Shown here: piece after piece, positions 1 to 6,079 of the stretch
How positions within the stretch are numbered: the first letter of the stretch is position 1
How the letters are laid out: every line of letters starts with the position of its first letter
Origin: Kiloniellales bacterium
GTDB taxonomy: Bacteria; Pseudomonadota; Alphaproteobacteria; Kiloniellales; JAKSDN01
Direction: 5' to 3'
DNA length: 6,279 bases
Assembly (NCBI GenBank): GCA_022360075.1
Contig: JAKSDN010001494.1
Span: 1-6,279 of the forward strand
Position numbers and translations under genes: made by a program
Notes under the pieces: model-generated
Told to the model about the DNA's origin: nothing
Database searches by the model: none
The model's input: the letters and a program-made list of their open reading frames with translations, nothing else

Positions 1-390
1 CGCGAGTTCGAGGTCTCGATGCTCTTCGTCACCCACGACTTCGGCGTGGTGGCGGAGCTCTGCGACGAGGTCTGCGTGATGTACGCCGGCCAGTCGGTCG
101 AGTCCGGCGTGACGGCGGAGTGCCTGGAGCGACCGCGCCATCCCTACACACAGAAGCTGATCGCCTGCCATCCGGACCGCTCTTCGGATCTGGCCGGCAT
201 CCCCGGCACGGTGCCGTCGCCCCTCGATCCGCCGCCGGGCTGCCGCTTCCATCCGCGCTGCGAGTCCGCCGGCCCGGCTTGCCGCGAGGCCAAGCCGACG
301 ACGGTAACCGATGCCGGCGGTCACGGAGTCGACTGCGTGCTCTACTATGACGAGGCCAAAGTCGAGGGAGGGCATGCCCTTGACCGCTGA
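1..390 (+). CDS. Peptide-type ABC transporter ATP-binding protein, DppD/OppD-like (C-terminal part)
   Basis: This is the last 129 residues of an ATPase subunit that energises a peptide/opine/nickel-family importer at the inner face of the cytoplasmic membrane. The window edge removes the N-terminus, including Walker A, the signature and Walker B. What remains starts just before the H-loop (FVTHDFGVV, His at partial residue 12). It continues through the family-typical VMYAGQSVESG segment and the HPYTQKL motif of the oligo_HPY C-terminal domain. Four cysteines follow, at partial residues 81, 87, 94 and 112 (GCRFHPRC, then PAC and DC). A cysteine quartet at this place is known in Dpp/Opp ATPases, and a [4Fe-4S] cluster has been reported for some of them. 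The stop codon overlaps the start of the next ATPase gene by 17 bases, the usual DppD-DppF arrangement. The family is secure; the transported substrate cannot be told from this fragment. Confidence 0.93.
   Translation, partial: REFEVSMLFVTHDFGVVAELCDEVCVMYAGQSVESGVTAECLERPRHPYTQKLIACHPDRSSDLAGIPGTVPSPLDPPPGCRFHPRCESAGPACREAKPTTVTDAGGHGVDCVLYYDEAKVEGGHALDR
364..372 (+). promoter_or_regulatory. Ribosome binding site deciding the start at 374
   Basis: The purine run GAGGGAGGG lies inside the 3' end of the upstream ATPase gene. Its GAGG core ends six bases before the ATG at 374. The more upstream in-frame ATG at 311 has no comparable site and would add 21 residues absent from the family, so 374 is the better start. 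Confidence 0.7.
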
Positions 391-1405
391 ACGGCCTTTG
401 CTGGCGCTCAACGACATCGTTACGCTCTACAGCAATCGGCGGCGCTTCTTGGGGCGCAGTGAGCCTCCCGTGCGCGCCGTCGCCGGAGTCAGCCTGGAGG
501 TGCAAGCCGGGGAGATCCTGGGGCTGGTCGGTGAGTCCGGCTGCGGCAAGACCACGCTCGGGCGCACCATCCTCGGCATCCAGCGCGAGAGCGAGGGCTC
601 GATCCTGCTGGACGGCGAGGTCGTGAGCGGCCTGCCGCCGGCCCAGGCGCGGCAGCGGCGCGGCGACATCCAGTATGTGCACCAGGACCCCGGCGCGGCG
701 CTCGATCCCTGGTGGAGCATCGGCCGCTCTTTGCACGAGGGCCTGGTGATCAATGGGGTACGGGATGCGAGCGAGCGCGAGGCGCGGATCGATCAGGTGC
801 TGGAGGCCGTCGGCCTCGGGCCCGAGTTCAAGCGCCGCTATCCGCACGAGCTGAGCGGCGGACAGCTTCGCCGTATCGGGCTCGCGCGCATTCTCGTGCT
901 CTCGCCGCGCATCGTGGTGCTGGACGAGCCGACCTCCGGTCTCGACCTCTCGGTCCAGGCGACGGTGCTGCTGCTGTTCCGCGAGCTGCGCGAGCGGCTG
1001 GGCCTGACCTATATCTTCATCTCCCACGACCTCTCGGTCGTGCAGCGCATGTGCGACCGGGTCGCGATCATGTACCTCGGGCGCATTGTCGAGCTGGCCG
1101 AGACGGCCCGGCTGTTCGCGCGGCCGACCCATCCCTACACCCAGGCGCTGCTGGCCGCCGCCCCGCGCCTGCAGCCGGGACTGCGTACGGAGGGTGCGGA
1201 GATCCGCGGCGAGCCGCCGAGCCCCTCGGCGATCCCCTCGGGCTGCGCCTATCGGACCCGCTGTCCGGACGCGGCCGAGGCCTGCGCAGAACGGCTGCCG
1301 GTCATGGAAGCCGTTGCCGAGGGCCACGAGACCGCCTGCCTGCGCTGGCGCGAGCTGCCGATGCCGAGTGTAGGGGAAACAGCGCCGGTCGATCGATCGG
1401 CCTGA
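374..1405 (+). CDS. Peptide-type ABC transporter ATP-binding protein, DppF/OppF-like
   Basis: This 343-residue ATPase is the second nucleotide-binding subunit of the importer and should dimerise with the preceding DppD-like protein. All ABC elements are visible: Walker A GESGCGKTT (53-61), Q-loop VHQDP (102-106), signature LSGGQ (160-164), Walker B VVLDE (181-185), D-loop SGLD (188-191) and H-loop His218. The oligo_HPY C-terminal domain has HPYTQALL near 253-260 and cysteines 291, 297, 304 and 322. The insertion RRRFLGRSEPPVRAV before Walker A is typical of DppF/OppF subunits, which is why I place it there. The residues after the signature read LRRIG where RQRIG is usual. Length is normal for the family. 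The start at 374 is chosen from its ribosome binding site and from the 17-base overlap with the upstream gene. Substrate is unknown: peptides, opines, glutathione or sugars are all handled by this family. Confidence 0.95.
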   Translation: MPLTAERPLLALNDIVTLYSNRRRFLGRSEPPVRAVAGVSLEVQAGEILGLVGESGCGKTTLGRTILGIQRESEGSILLDGEVVSGLPPAQARQRRGDIQYVHQDPGAALDPWWSIGRSLHEGLVINGVRDASEREARIDQVLEAVGLGPEFKRRYPHELSGGQLRRIGLARILVLSPRIVVLDEPTSGLDLSVQATVLLLFRELRERLGLTYIFISHDLSVVQRMCDRVAIMYLGRIVELAETARLFARPTHPYTQALLAAAPRLQPGLRTEGAEIRGEPPSPSAIPSGCAYRTRCPDAAEACAERLPVMEAVAEGHETACLRWRELPMPSVGETAPVDRSA

Positions 1406-1410
1406 TGGGG

Positions 1411-1416
1411 AAGGAG
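1411..1416 (+). promoter_or_regulatory. Ribosome binding site for the oxidoreductase (supports an ATC start)
   Basis: AAGGAG lies five bases after the stop of the upstream ATPase gene and seven bases before the ATC codon at 1424. This is ideal spacing for initiation at 1424. It is 49 bases away from the first in-frame conventional start (GTG at 1466), which has no clear site of its own. Confidence 0.65.
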
Positions 1417-1423
1417 AAAGCTC

Positions 1424-2407
1424 ATCAAAGCCGCCTGGTACGACAAGACCGGACCCGCCGCCGAAGTGCTGCGGGTCGGTGAGCTCGACGATCCCGCGCC
1501 CGGACCGGGCGAGGTGCTGGTGCGGCTGCACGCCTCCGGGGTCAACCCGGCCGACGTCAAGCTGCGCTCCGGCTGGCTGAAAGTTCACGACGCGCTGCCG
1601 CGTATCATCCCGAACTGCGACGGCGCCGGCGTGATCGAAGCGCTGGGCGCGGGCGTCGCCGCGTCGCGCCTGGGCGAGCGGGTCTGGGTCCATACCGCCA
1701 AGGAAAGCCCGAACGGGACGGCGGCGCAGTACATCGCCCTCGACCAAGCCCTGGTCCAGCCGCTGCCCGGGGCCATGAGCTTTGCCGAGGGCGCTTGCGT
1801 CGGCGTGCCGATCGTCACCGCCCATCACGCGGTGCTGATCGACGGTTCGCTCGAGGGTCAGACCATCTTGATCGCCGGCGGGGCGGGAGCGGTCGGGCAC
1901 TACGCCGTGCAGCTCGCCAAGCAGGCCGGCGCCACGGTCATTGCCACGGTAAGCTCCGCGGAAAAGGCCAACCATGCCCGCGGCGCCGGTGCCGATCACA
2001 TCATCAACTACCGCGAAGAGGACGTGGCCGCGCGCGTGCTGGCGCTGACCGGCGGCGCGGGCGTCGAGCGCATCGTCGAGGTCGACTTCGGCGCCAACGT
2101 CGCGATCGATGCCGAGGTGATCAAGCCGGGCGGCGTGATCGCCTCCTACTCCTCGACCAGCCAGCCCGAGCCGGTCCTGCCCTACTATCCCCTAGCCCTG
2201 AAGGGCGTCACCCTGCGCCTGGTCCAGGCCCACCTGGTCTCGGCCGAGCAGCGGCGGGCGATGCTGGCCGACATCGGCCGCCGTCTCGTGGCCGGCGGGC
2301 TCGAGCACGCGATCGGCCGCCGCTTTGCCTTGGATCAGATCGCGCTGGCGCATGAGGCCGTCGAAAGTGGCGCGGTCATCGGCAACGTGGTGGTCGATAT
2401 CGGCTAG
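1424..2407 (+). CDS. NADPH:quinone reductase-like, zinc-independent medium-chain dehydrogenase/reductase
   Basis: This 327-residue protein, counted from the ATC at 1424, is of the quinone oxidoreductase branch of the MDR superfamily (COG0604-type). Members are soluble NAD(P)H-dependent reductases of quinones or activated alkenes. The GroES-like N-terminal half has GVNPADVK (about 39-46) and PNCDGAGVIEALG (63-75). The GHE zinc motif and the four-cysteine structural zinc lobe of alcohol dehydrogenases are absent. The Rossmann fold follows with AGGAGAVG (151-158), then SSAEK and NYREED, which closely resemble the NADPH-binding part of E. coli QorA. The C-terminus GNVVVDIG is typical. No ATG, GTG or TTG lies at the family N-terminus: the reading is I-K-A-A-W-Y-D-K, where homologues usually begin M-K/R-A-A-W-Y. 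Starting at GTG 1466 would delete the first 14 residues, including the first beta strand. It lies 18 bases after the ATPase gene, so it is probably co-transcribed. The physiological substrate is unknown. Confidence 0.9.
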   Translation: MKAAWYDKTGPAAEVLRVGELDDPAPGPGEVLVRLHASGVNPADVKLRSGWLKVHDALPRIIPNCDGAGVIEALGAGVAASRLGERVWVHTAKESPNGTAAQYIALDQALVQPLPGAMSFAEGACVGVPIVTAHHAVLIDGSLEGQTILIAGGAGAVGHYAVQLAKQAGATVIATVSSAEKANHARGAGADHIINYREEDVAARVLALTGGAGVERIVEVDFGANVAIDAEVIKPGGVIASYSSTSQPEPVLPYYPLALKGVTLRLVQAHLVSAEQRRAMLADIGRRLVAGGLEHAIGRRFALDQIALAHEAVESGAVIGNVVVDIG

Positions 2408-2430
2408 CGTGGATGGCGCCGGCCTTGATT

Positions 2431-2470
2431 GGAGAATCTGATCAATCGAGCTTGGAGAACCGAATTCTCC
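2431..2470. repeat. Inverted repeat with a duplicated arm, downstream of the oxidoreductase
   Basis: GGAGAAT at 2431-2437 is complementary to ATTCTCC at 2464-2470. A second copy of the left arm, GGAGAA at 2454-2459, can pair with TTCTCC at 2465-2470 across a five-base loop. The two TTGGAGAA copies (2429-2436 and 2452-2459) form a direct repeat 23 bases apart. The short hairpin is only six base pairs with no T-run after it, so it is not a standard terminator. Function is unknown. Confidence 0.4.
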
Positions 2471-2509
2471 GCAAGTACGCCCTCTGCCAACCTATAGATT
2501 GCGTGCGCT

Positions 2510-2540
2510 CTCGGCACCTCCGTCTTCAGCTTGTGCCGAG
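2510..2540. repeat. 8-bp perfect inverted repeat (possible hairpin)
   Basis: CTCGGCAC at 2510-2517 and GTGCCGAG at 2533-2540 are perfect reverse complements separated by 15 bases. It begins 103 bases after the oxidoreductase stop. No T-run follows, so if it stops transcription it does so weakly or with Rho. It could also be an operator-like site or chance. Confidence 0.4.
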
Positions 2541-2604
2541 TTCTCAGGTGTTATTCGATCCGTTACACCAAGCGGTATTGAGCGCGACTCATAGCGATAG
2601 GTCT

Positions 2605-2697
2605 CGTCATTGCGAGCGGAGCGAAGCAATCCGGCTGGCTGACAGCTGTTCGGTGGCTCTGGATTGCCACGCTGGCTCACGCCAGCTCGCAATGACG
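2605..2697. repeat. Dispersed palindromic repeat element of the GTCATTGCGAG type
   Basis: This is a 93-bp element bounded by perfect 12-bp terminal inverted repeats: CGTCATTGCGAG at 2605-2616 and CTCGCAATGACG at 2686-2697. A second nested pair, GCAATCC at 2626-2632 and GGATTGC at 2661-2667, has the same polarity, so the whole element can fold into one long hairpin. The right arm also holds a small hairpin of its own, GCTGGC-TCAC-GCCAGC (2671-2686). The left arm, TTGCGAGCGGAGCGAAGCAATCC spread over 2610-2632, matches a sequence I know as a high-copy intergenic repeat in many alphaproteobacterial genomes. It resembles a short non-autonomous mobile or REP-like element. No transposase or clear target duplication is visible. 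Confidence 0.85.
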
Positions 2698-2709
2698 GCC
2701 AGAGGATAG

Positions 2710-2764
2710 GCTGGGGTCAATGCGGCTTGATGTTAGATCGCGCCGTGGCAGTCCCCCAGCGATC
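2710..2764. repeat. Two overlapping, mutually exclusive stems upstream of ppsA
   Basis: GCTGGGG at 2710-2716 can pair with CCCCAGC at 2754-2760. GATCGC at 2736-2741 can pair with GCGATC at 2759-2764. The stems share bases 2759-2760, so both cannot form fully at once. They lie about 160-215 bases before the ppsA start and could be in its leader, but no promoter is mapped. They may be chance pairings in GC-rich DNA. Confidence 0.25.
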
Positions 2765-2909
2765 GCAACGTTAAGGACAGTAGCCCGTACACCATGACGC
2801 ATTGACCTGTGTCAGCTTGCCGGTCGTGCAGCGAGGGCATGGTCCACGCCGGCGACGCGCCTGGCTTGAGTGGATTGGCGAGGCGGTCACCGGCAAATGC
2901 TGGACCTAT

Positions 2910-2916
2910 GGGGAGG
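2910..2916 (+). promoter_or_regulatory. Ribosome binding site deciding the ppsA start at 2926
   Basis: GGGGAGG ends nine bases before the ATG at 2926. The in-frame ATG at 2917 touches this site and the ATG at 2908 overlaps it, so neither has usable spacing. The frame stays open further upstream to 2809, but that extension resembles no PEP synthase N-terminus. Confidence 0.65.
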
Positions 2917-2925
2917 ATGGTCTCT

Positions 2926-5358
2926 ATGACAGCTTCGACGTACGTGCGTTGGTTCGCCGACCTATGTCTCGACGACGTGCCATCGGTTGGCGGCAAGAAT
3001 GCATCCTTGGGCGAGCTCTATAGGGAGTTGACGCCGCTCGGGGTCAAAGTGCCGAACGGCTTTGCCCTGACGGCCGAAGCGTTCCGGGATGCGCTGGACG
3101 CCGCCGGCGCCTGGGACGAATTGCATGGTCTGCTCGATGACCTGGACAAGAGCGATGTCAAGGCCCTCGCCGCGGCCGGACATAGAGCGCGCGAGATCGT
3201 CTACGCCGCCGGCCTGACCCCTCAGATGCGCGACGAAGTCCTGATCGCCTACCGGCAGCTCGAAGAGCAGTACGGGCCGGACCTCAGCGTTGCCGTGCGC
3301 AGTTCGGCGACGGCCGAGGACCTGCCCACGGCCAGCTTCGCCGGCCAACATGACACCTATCTCAACGTGCGCGGCGAAGAGCTGCTGATCGACGCGATCA
3401 AGCGCTGCAATGCCTCGTTGTTTACCGACCGGGCCATCTCCTACCGCATGGACCAGGGCTTCGATCACTTCAAGGTGGCGCTGTCGGCCTGCGTCATGAA
3501 GATGGTCCGCTCCGATCTCGAGGCCAGCGGCGTGATGTTCTCCATCGATACGGAGACCGGCTTCCGCGACGCCGTGTTCATCACCGGTGCTTACGGCCTG
3601 GGCGAGAACGTGGTTCAAGGCGCCGTCGATCCGGACGAGTTCTACGTTCACAAGCCCACGTTCAGGCAAGGCTACCGCAGCGTCCTGCGGCGCGTTCTCG
3701 GGGATAAGCAGGTGATGATGGTCTACGCCCCCGGCCGCACGCGTGAGCCGGTGGTGAACAAGCCGACGCCCAAGCCCGCCCGGCAGCGCTTCTGCATCAC
3801 CGACGAGGAGGTGCTGGTGCTCGCCGATTACGCGATCAAGATCGAGGAGCACTACAGTCAGCGGGCCGGCGAGCCGCGGCCGATGGATATCGAATGGGCC
3901 AAGGATGGCGTCGACGGCCAGCTCTACATCGTGCAGGCCCGGCCCGAGACCGTGGTGTCTCAGCAGGCGGGGACCTTCCTGGAATCCTATGTTCTGAAGG
4001 GCAAAAGCGAAGTTCTGGCCTCGGGACGCGCCGTCGGGACCAAGATCGGCAGTGGCCCCGCCCGCGTCATCGTCGATGCCCATCATCTACCCGACTTCCA
4101 ACCAGGGGATGTGCTGGTGGCCGATACCACGACGCCGGATTGGGAGCCGGTCATGAAGACCGCCGCTGCGATCGTCACGAACCGCGGCGGGCGTACCTGC
4201 CATGCGGCCATCGTCGCGCGCGAGCTCGGCATTCCGGCGGTCGTGGGTGCGGAACATGCCAGCGAAATCCTGAAGACCGGCTTAGAGGTGACCGTTTCCT
4301 GTGCGGAGGGCGATGTCGGCCGCATCTACGAGGGCGAGCTGCCCTACGAGGTCGAGACGACCGACTTGAGCGCTTTCGAGCAGCCGGCGACCCACATGAT
4401 GCTGAACCTCGGCAATCCCGAGCTGGCCTTCAAGACCAGCTTCCTGCCCAACGACGGCGTTGGCCTGGCACGCATGGAGTTCATCATCAACGAGTACATC
4501 AAGGCCCATCCGATGGCGCTGCTGTATCCGGACCGGATAGCGGACGATCGCGAGCGGTCGCAGATCGGGGCCATGGTCAAGCACTATCCTTCGCCCGCCG
4601 ATTTCTTCATTCAGAAGCTGTCGGAAGGCGTCGGCATGATCGCGGCGGCCTTTTATCCAAAGCCGGTTGTCGTGCGCATGTCGGACTTCAAGAGCAACGA
4701 GTACGCCGCGCTGATCGGCGGTGCCGCGTTCGAGCCGGTGGAATCGAATCCGATGATCGGCTTTCGCGGTGCCTCGCGCTACATCCATCCGGCCTATGAA
4801 GAAGGCTTCGCCCTGGAATGCGCGGCGATGAAACGCGTGCGCGACGACATGGGCTTGACCAATCTGAAGCTCATGGTCCCGTTCTGCCGCCGGATCGATG
4901 AGGCCAAGCAGGTGATCGACGTCATGGCGCGGCACGGTCTGAAGCGGGGCGAGAACGGGCTCGAGATCTACGTGATGTGCGAAATCCCGAACAACGTCAT
5001 CCTGATCGACGACTTCGCCAAGTTGTTCGACGGCTTCTCCATTGGCTCCAACGATCTCACGCAATTGAGTCTCGGTGTCGACCGTGATTCCGAGTTGGTT
5101 GCTTTCGACTTCGACGAGCGCGACCCGGGCATGTTCGAGATGCTCCGCTTGGCAGTCGAGGGGGCGAAGCGCAATGGCCGGCACTCCGGCATCTGCGGTC
5201 AAGCGCCGTCGGACTATCCTGAGGTCGCCCAATATCTCGTGCGCCTGGGGATCGACTCCGTCAGCCTGACGCCGGACAGCCTGCTGCGTACGATCGTGGC
5301 CGTCCGGGAGATCGAGCGCGAGCTCGGCCGGGAGCCGCGTGCCGAAGCGGCGGAATAG
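2926..5358 (+). CDS. ppsA: Phosphoenolpyruvate synthase (pyruvate, water dikinase)
   Basis: This 810-residue cytoplasmic enzyme converts pyruvate, ATP and water to phosphoenolpyruvate, AMP and phosphate, feeding gluconeogenesis from C3 compounds. The domain order is complete. The N-terminal nucleotide-binding domain has VGGKNASLGEL (21-31), VRSSATAEDLPTASFAGQ (124-141) and the closing MDIEWAKDG...QARPETV (320-343). The swivelling phosphohistidine domain has GGRTCHAAIVAREL with the phosphorylated His at 426. The C-terminal TIM barrel binds pyruvate/PEP and has MCEIP (684-688), IGSNDLTQ (706-713) and GICGQAPSDYP with the catalytic Cys at 757. These positions fall within a few residues of those in E. 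coli PpsA. The GGRTCHAAI and NDLTQ motifs and the length favour PEP synthase over pyruvate phosphate dikinase. It stands alone on its strand after a 518-base gap, so it is probably monocistronic. No gene for the PpsR-type regulatory kinase/phosphatase is in the window. Confidence 0.97.
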   Translation: MTASTYVRWFADLCLDDVPSVGGKNASLGELYRELTPLGVKVPNGFALTAEAFRDALDAAGAWDELHGLLDDLDKSDVKALAAAGHRAREIVYAAGLTPQMRDEVLIAYRQLEEQYGPDLSVAVRSSATAEDLPTASFAGQHDTYLNVRGEELLIDAIKRCNASLFTDRAISYRMDQGFDHFKVALSACVMKMVRSDLEASGVMFSIDTETGFRDAVFITGAYGLGENVVQGAVDPDEFYVHKPTFRQGYRSVLRRVLGDKQVMMVYAPGRTREPVVNKPTPKPARQRFCITDEEVLVLADYAIKIEEHYSQRAGEPRPMDIEWAKDGVDGQLYIVQARPETVVSQQAGTFLESYVLKGKSEVLASGRAVGTKIGSGPARVIVDAHHLPDFQPGDVLVADTTTPDWEPVMKTAAAIVTNRGGRTCHAAIVARELGIPAVVGAEHASEILKTGLEVTVSCAEGDVGRIYEGELPYEVETTDLSAFEQPATHMMLNLGNPELAFKTSFLPNDGVGLARMEFIINEYIKAHPMALLYPDRIADDRERSQIGAMVKHYPSPADFFIQKLSEGVGMIAAAFYPKPVVVRMSDFKSNEYAALIGGAAFEPVESNPMIGFRGASRYIHPAYEEGFALECAAMKRVRDDMGLTNLKLMVPFCRRIDEAKQVIDVMARHGLKRGENGLEIYVMCEIPNNVILIDDFAKLFDGFSIGSNDLTQLSLGVDRDSELVAFDFDERDPGMFEMLRLAVEGAKRNGRHSGICGQAPSDYPEVAQYLVRLGIDSVSLTPDSLLRTIVAVREIERELGREPRAEAAE

Positions 5359-5380
5359 GTATTTCATCTAACCGTTCTGG

Positions 5381-5395
5381 GGCGGCGCGGCCGCC
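5381..5395. terminator. Short GC hairpin after ppsA, weak terminator candidate
   Basis: GGCGGC at 5381-5386 and GCCGCC at 5390-5395 form a perfect six-base-pair stem with a three-base loop, 22 bases after the ppsA stop and between two convergent genes. No T-run follows on either strand, so it does not meet the standard intrinsic terminator pattern. Placement is its main support. Confidence 0.3.
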
Positions 5396-5437
5396 GGCAA
5401 TGTGGTGATCGACAGCGCGTGAGTGTCGGTAGCCGCT

Positions 5438-6079
5438 TCAAGCGCCGTCGTTTGGGCCTCTCCGGCCCCGGAGCATTCCGGTGCCCGCGAGCGCGAAGAC
5501 GATCGCACCCAGCAGGCACAGCATGAGCGCGATTGTCGACAGCAAGGGGCTCTCAGCCACGGTGACGGCAGTGGCCTCGCTGCTGAGCGCGACGATGCCG
5601 ACGCTCGCGGGTCTTTCGAAGGGGCTTGGGTTGTAGACTCCGCCGCCGCGCTCGATCTCATGGCGCGCCGCCAGGCGGGCGATCGCGCCGTCCAGCTCGG
5701 CACTGTCGACGGTGATGCTGACCGGGTCGCCTGGCGCGAGCGCTTCGACGAGCGCGGCGCTCTCTTCGCCGGCCCAAGGCGGGGGCGCGTAGCGAAAGCT
5801 TGGCCGATAGGGTCCTTTCAGGAAACGTGGGCTTTCGAGCGTGATCGAGAGATAGGGCGAGGTGAACAGCAGCCGGCCGCCCGGTCTCGCGGCGCGGCCG
5901 GTCCCGATCTCGCCGACTGTGCCCTCGATCACGATCAAGTCGCGATCGCTGCGGCTATCGAGCAGGTATCCGAAGGCCAGGAGCCAAGACGCGGCGACGC
6001 CAAGGCTGATCCAGCCGAAGAGCCGCCGGCGAAGAGGGCGGCCGGTCGCTGTCCGCGGCGTGGCGTCGCCGGCGCTCAC
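5438..6079 (-). CDS. Putative two-helix membrane protein of unknown function
   Basis: This 213-residue protein is from no family I recognise. A short basic N-terminus (RPLRRRLFG, about 14-22) precedes a hydrophobic helix at about 21-41. A polar, beta-rich-looking region follows to about residue 178 and includes IEGTVGEIG (51-59), PYLSITLE (75-82) and LAPGDPVSITVDSAEL (114-129). A second hydrophobic helix at about 179-200 is followed by the basic tail LRGRRG. The positive-inside rule puts both ends in the cytoplasm and the middle in the periplasm. The IEGTV and PGDPV pieces recall small beta-barrel domains in DUF3592-like proteins, but that is only a resemblance. The start is GTG at 6079-6077, which overlaps the upstream gene's stop in the four bases GTGA, so translation is probably coupled. 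There is no clear ribosome binding site of its own. The gene is convergent with ppsA, 79 bases apart. Confidence 0.8.
   Translation of the reverse strand: MSAGDATPRTATGRPLRRRLFGWISLGVAASWLLAFGYLLDSRSDRDLIVIEGTVGEIGTGRAARPGGRLLFTSPYLSITLESPRFLKGPYRPSFRYAPPPWAGEESAALVEALAPGDPVSITVDSAELDGAIARLAARHEIERGGGVYNPSPFERPASVGIVALSSEATAVTVAESPLLSTIALMLCLLGAIVFALAGTGMLRGRRGPNDGA

Larger units (their letters stand above)
2408..2925. other. Intergenic region between the oxidoreductase and ppsA
   Basis: These 518 bases carry no convincing gene. The small open frames here translate the dispersed repeat (giving strings such as HCERSEAI) or are short and unconserved-looking. The region holds a 93-bp inverted-repeat element (2605-2697) and smaller inverted repeats at 2431-2470, 2510-2540 and 2710-2764. 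The ppsA ribosome binding site lies at its end. The ppsA promoter must lie here, or upstream if there is read-through, but I cannot pick out a convincing -35/-10 pair. I see no tRNA and no recognised riboswitch class. Confidence 0.7.

Noticed and set aside
1387..1402. GATCGATC palindrome at the end of the DppF-like gene
   Set aside because: It is a near-perfect self-complementary run but lies within coding sequence, has almost no loop, and such GATC runs arise easily from Asp/Ile/Arg/Ser codons in GC-rich genes.
29..1999. Very long minus-strand open frame opposite the ATPases and the oxidoreductase
   Set aside because: It is antisense to three well-recognised genes. Its product is rich in R, G, A and Q with no recognisable domain, as expected for a shadow frame in GC-rich DNA.
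2413..2709. Possible 98-residue plus-strand gene between the oxidoreductase and ppsA
   Set aside because: Its second half is the translated dispersed repeat (HCERSEAI type), a known source of false small genes. The first half has no ribosome binding site or familiar motif.
2802..2830. TTGACC at 2802-2807 as a ppsA -35 box
   Set aside because: The sequence about 17 bases downstream (around 2825-2830) does not resemble a -10 box, so no promoter is called.
2809..2925. Longer N-terminus for ppsA starting at 2809
   Set aside because: The extra 39 residues resemble no PEP synthase, and the strong ribosome binding site at 2910-2916 fits the ATG at 2926.
2962..5367. Long minus-strand open frames opposite ppsA (2962-4086 and 4282-5367)
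   Set aside because: Both lie entirely antisense to a full-length, motif-complete ppsA and show only composition-driven, domain-free sequence.
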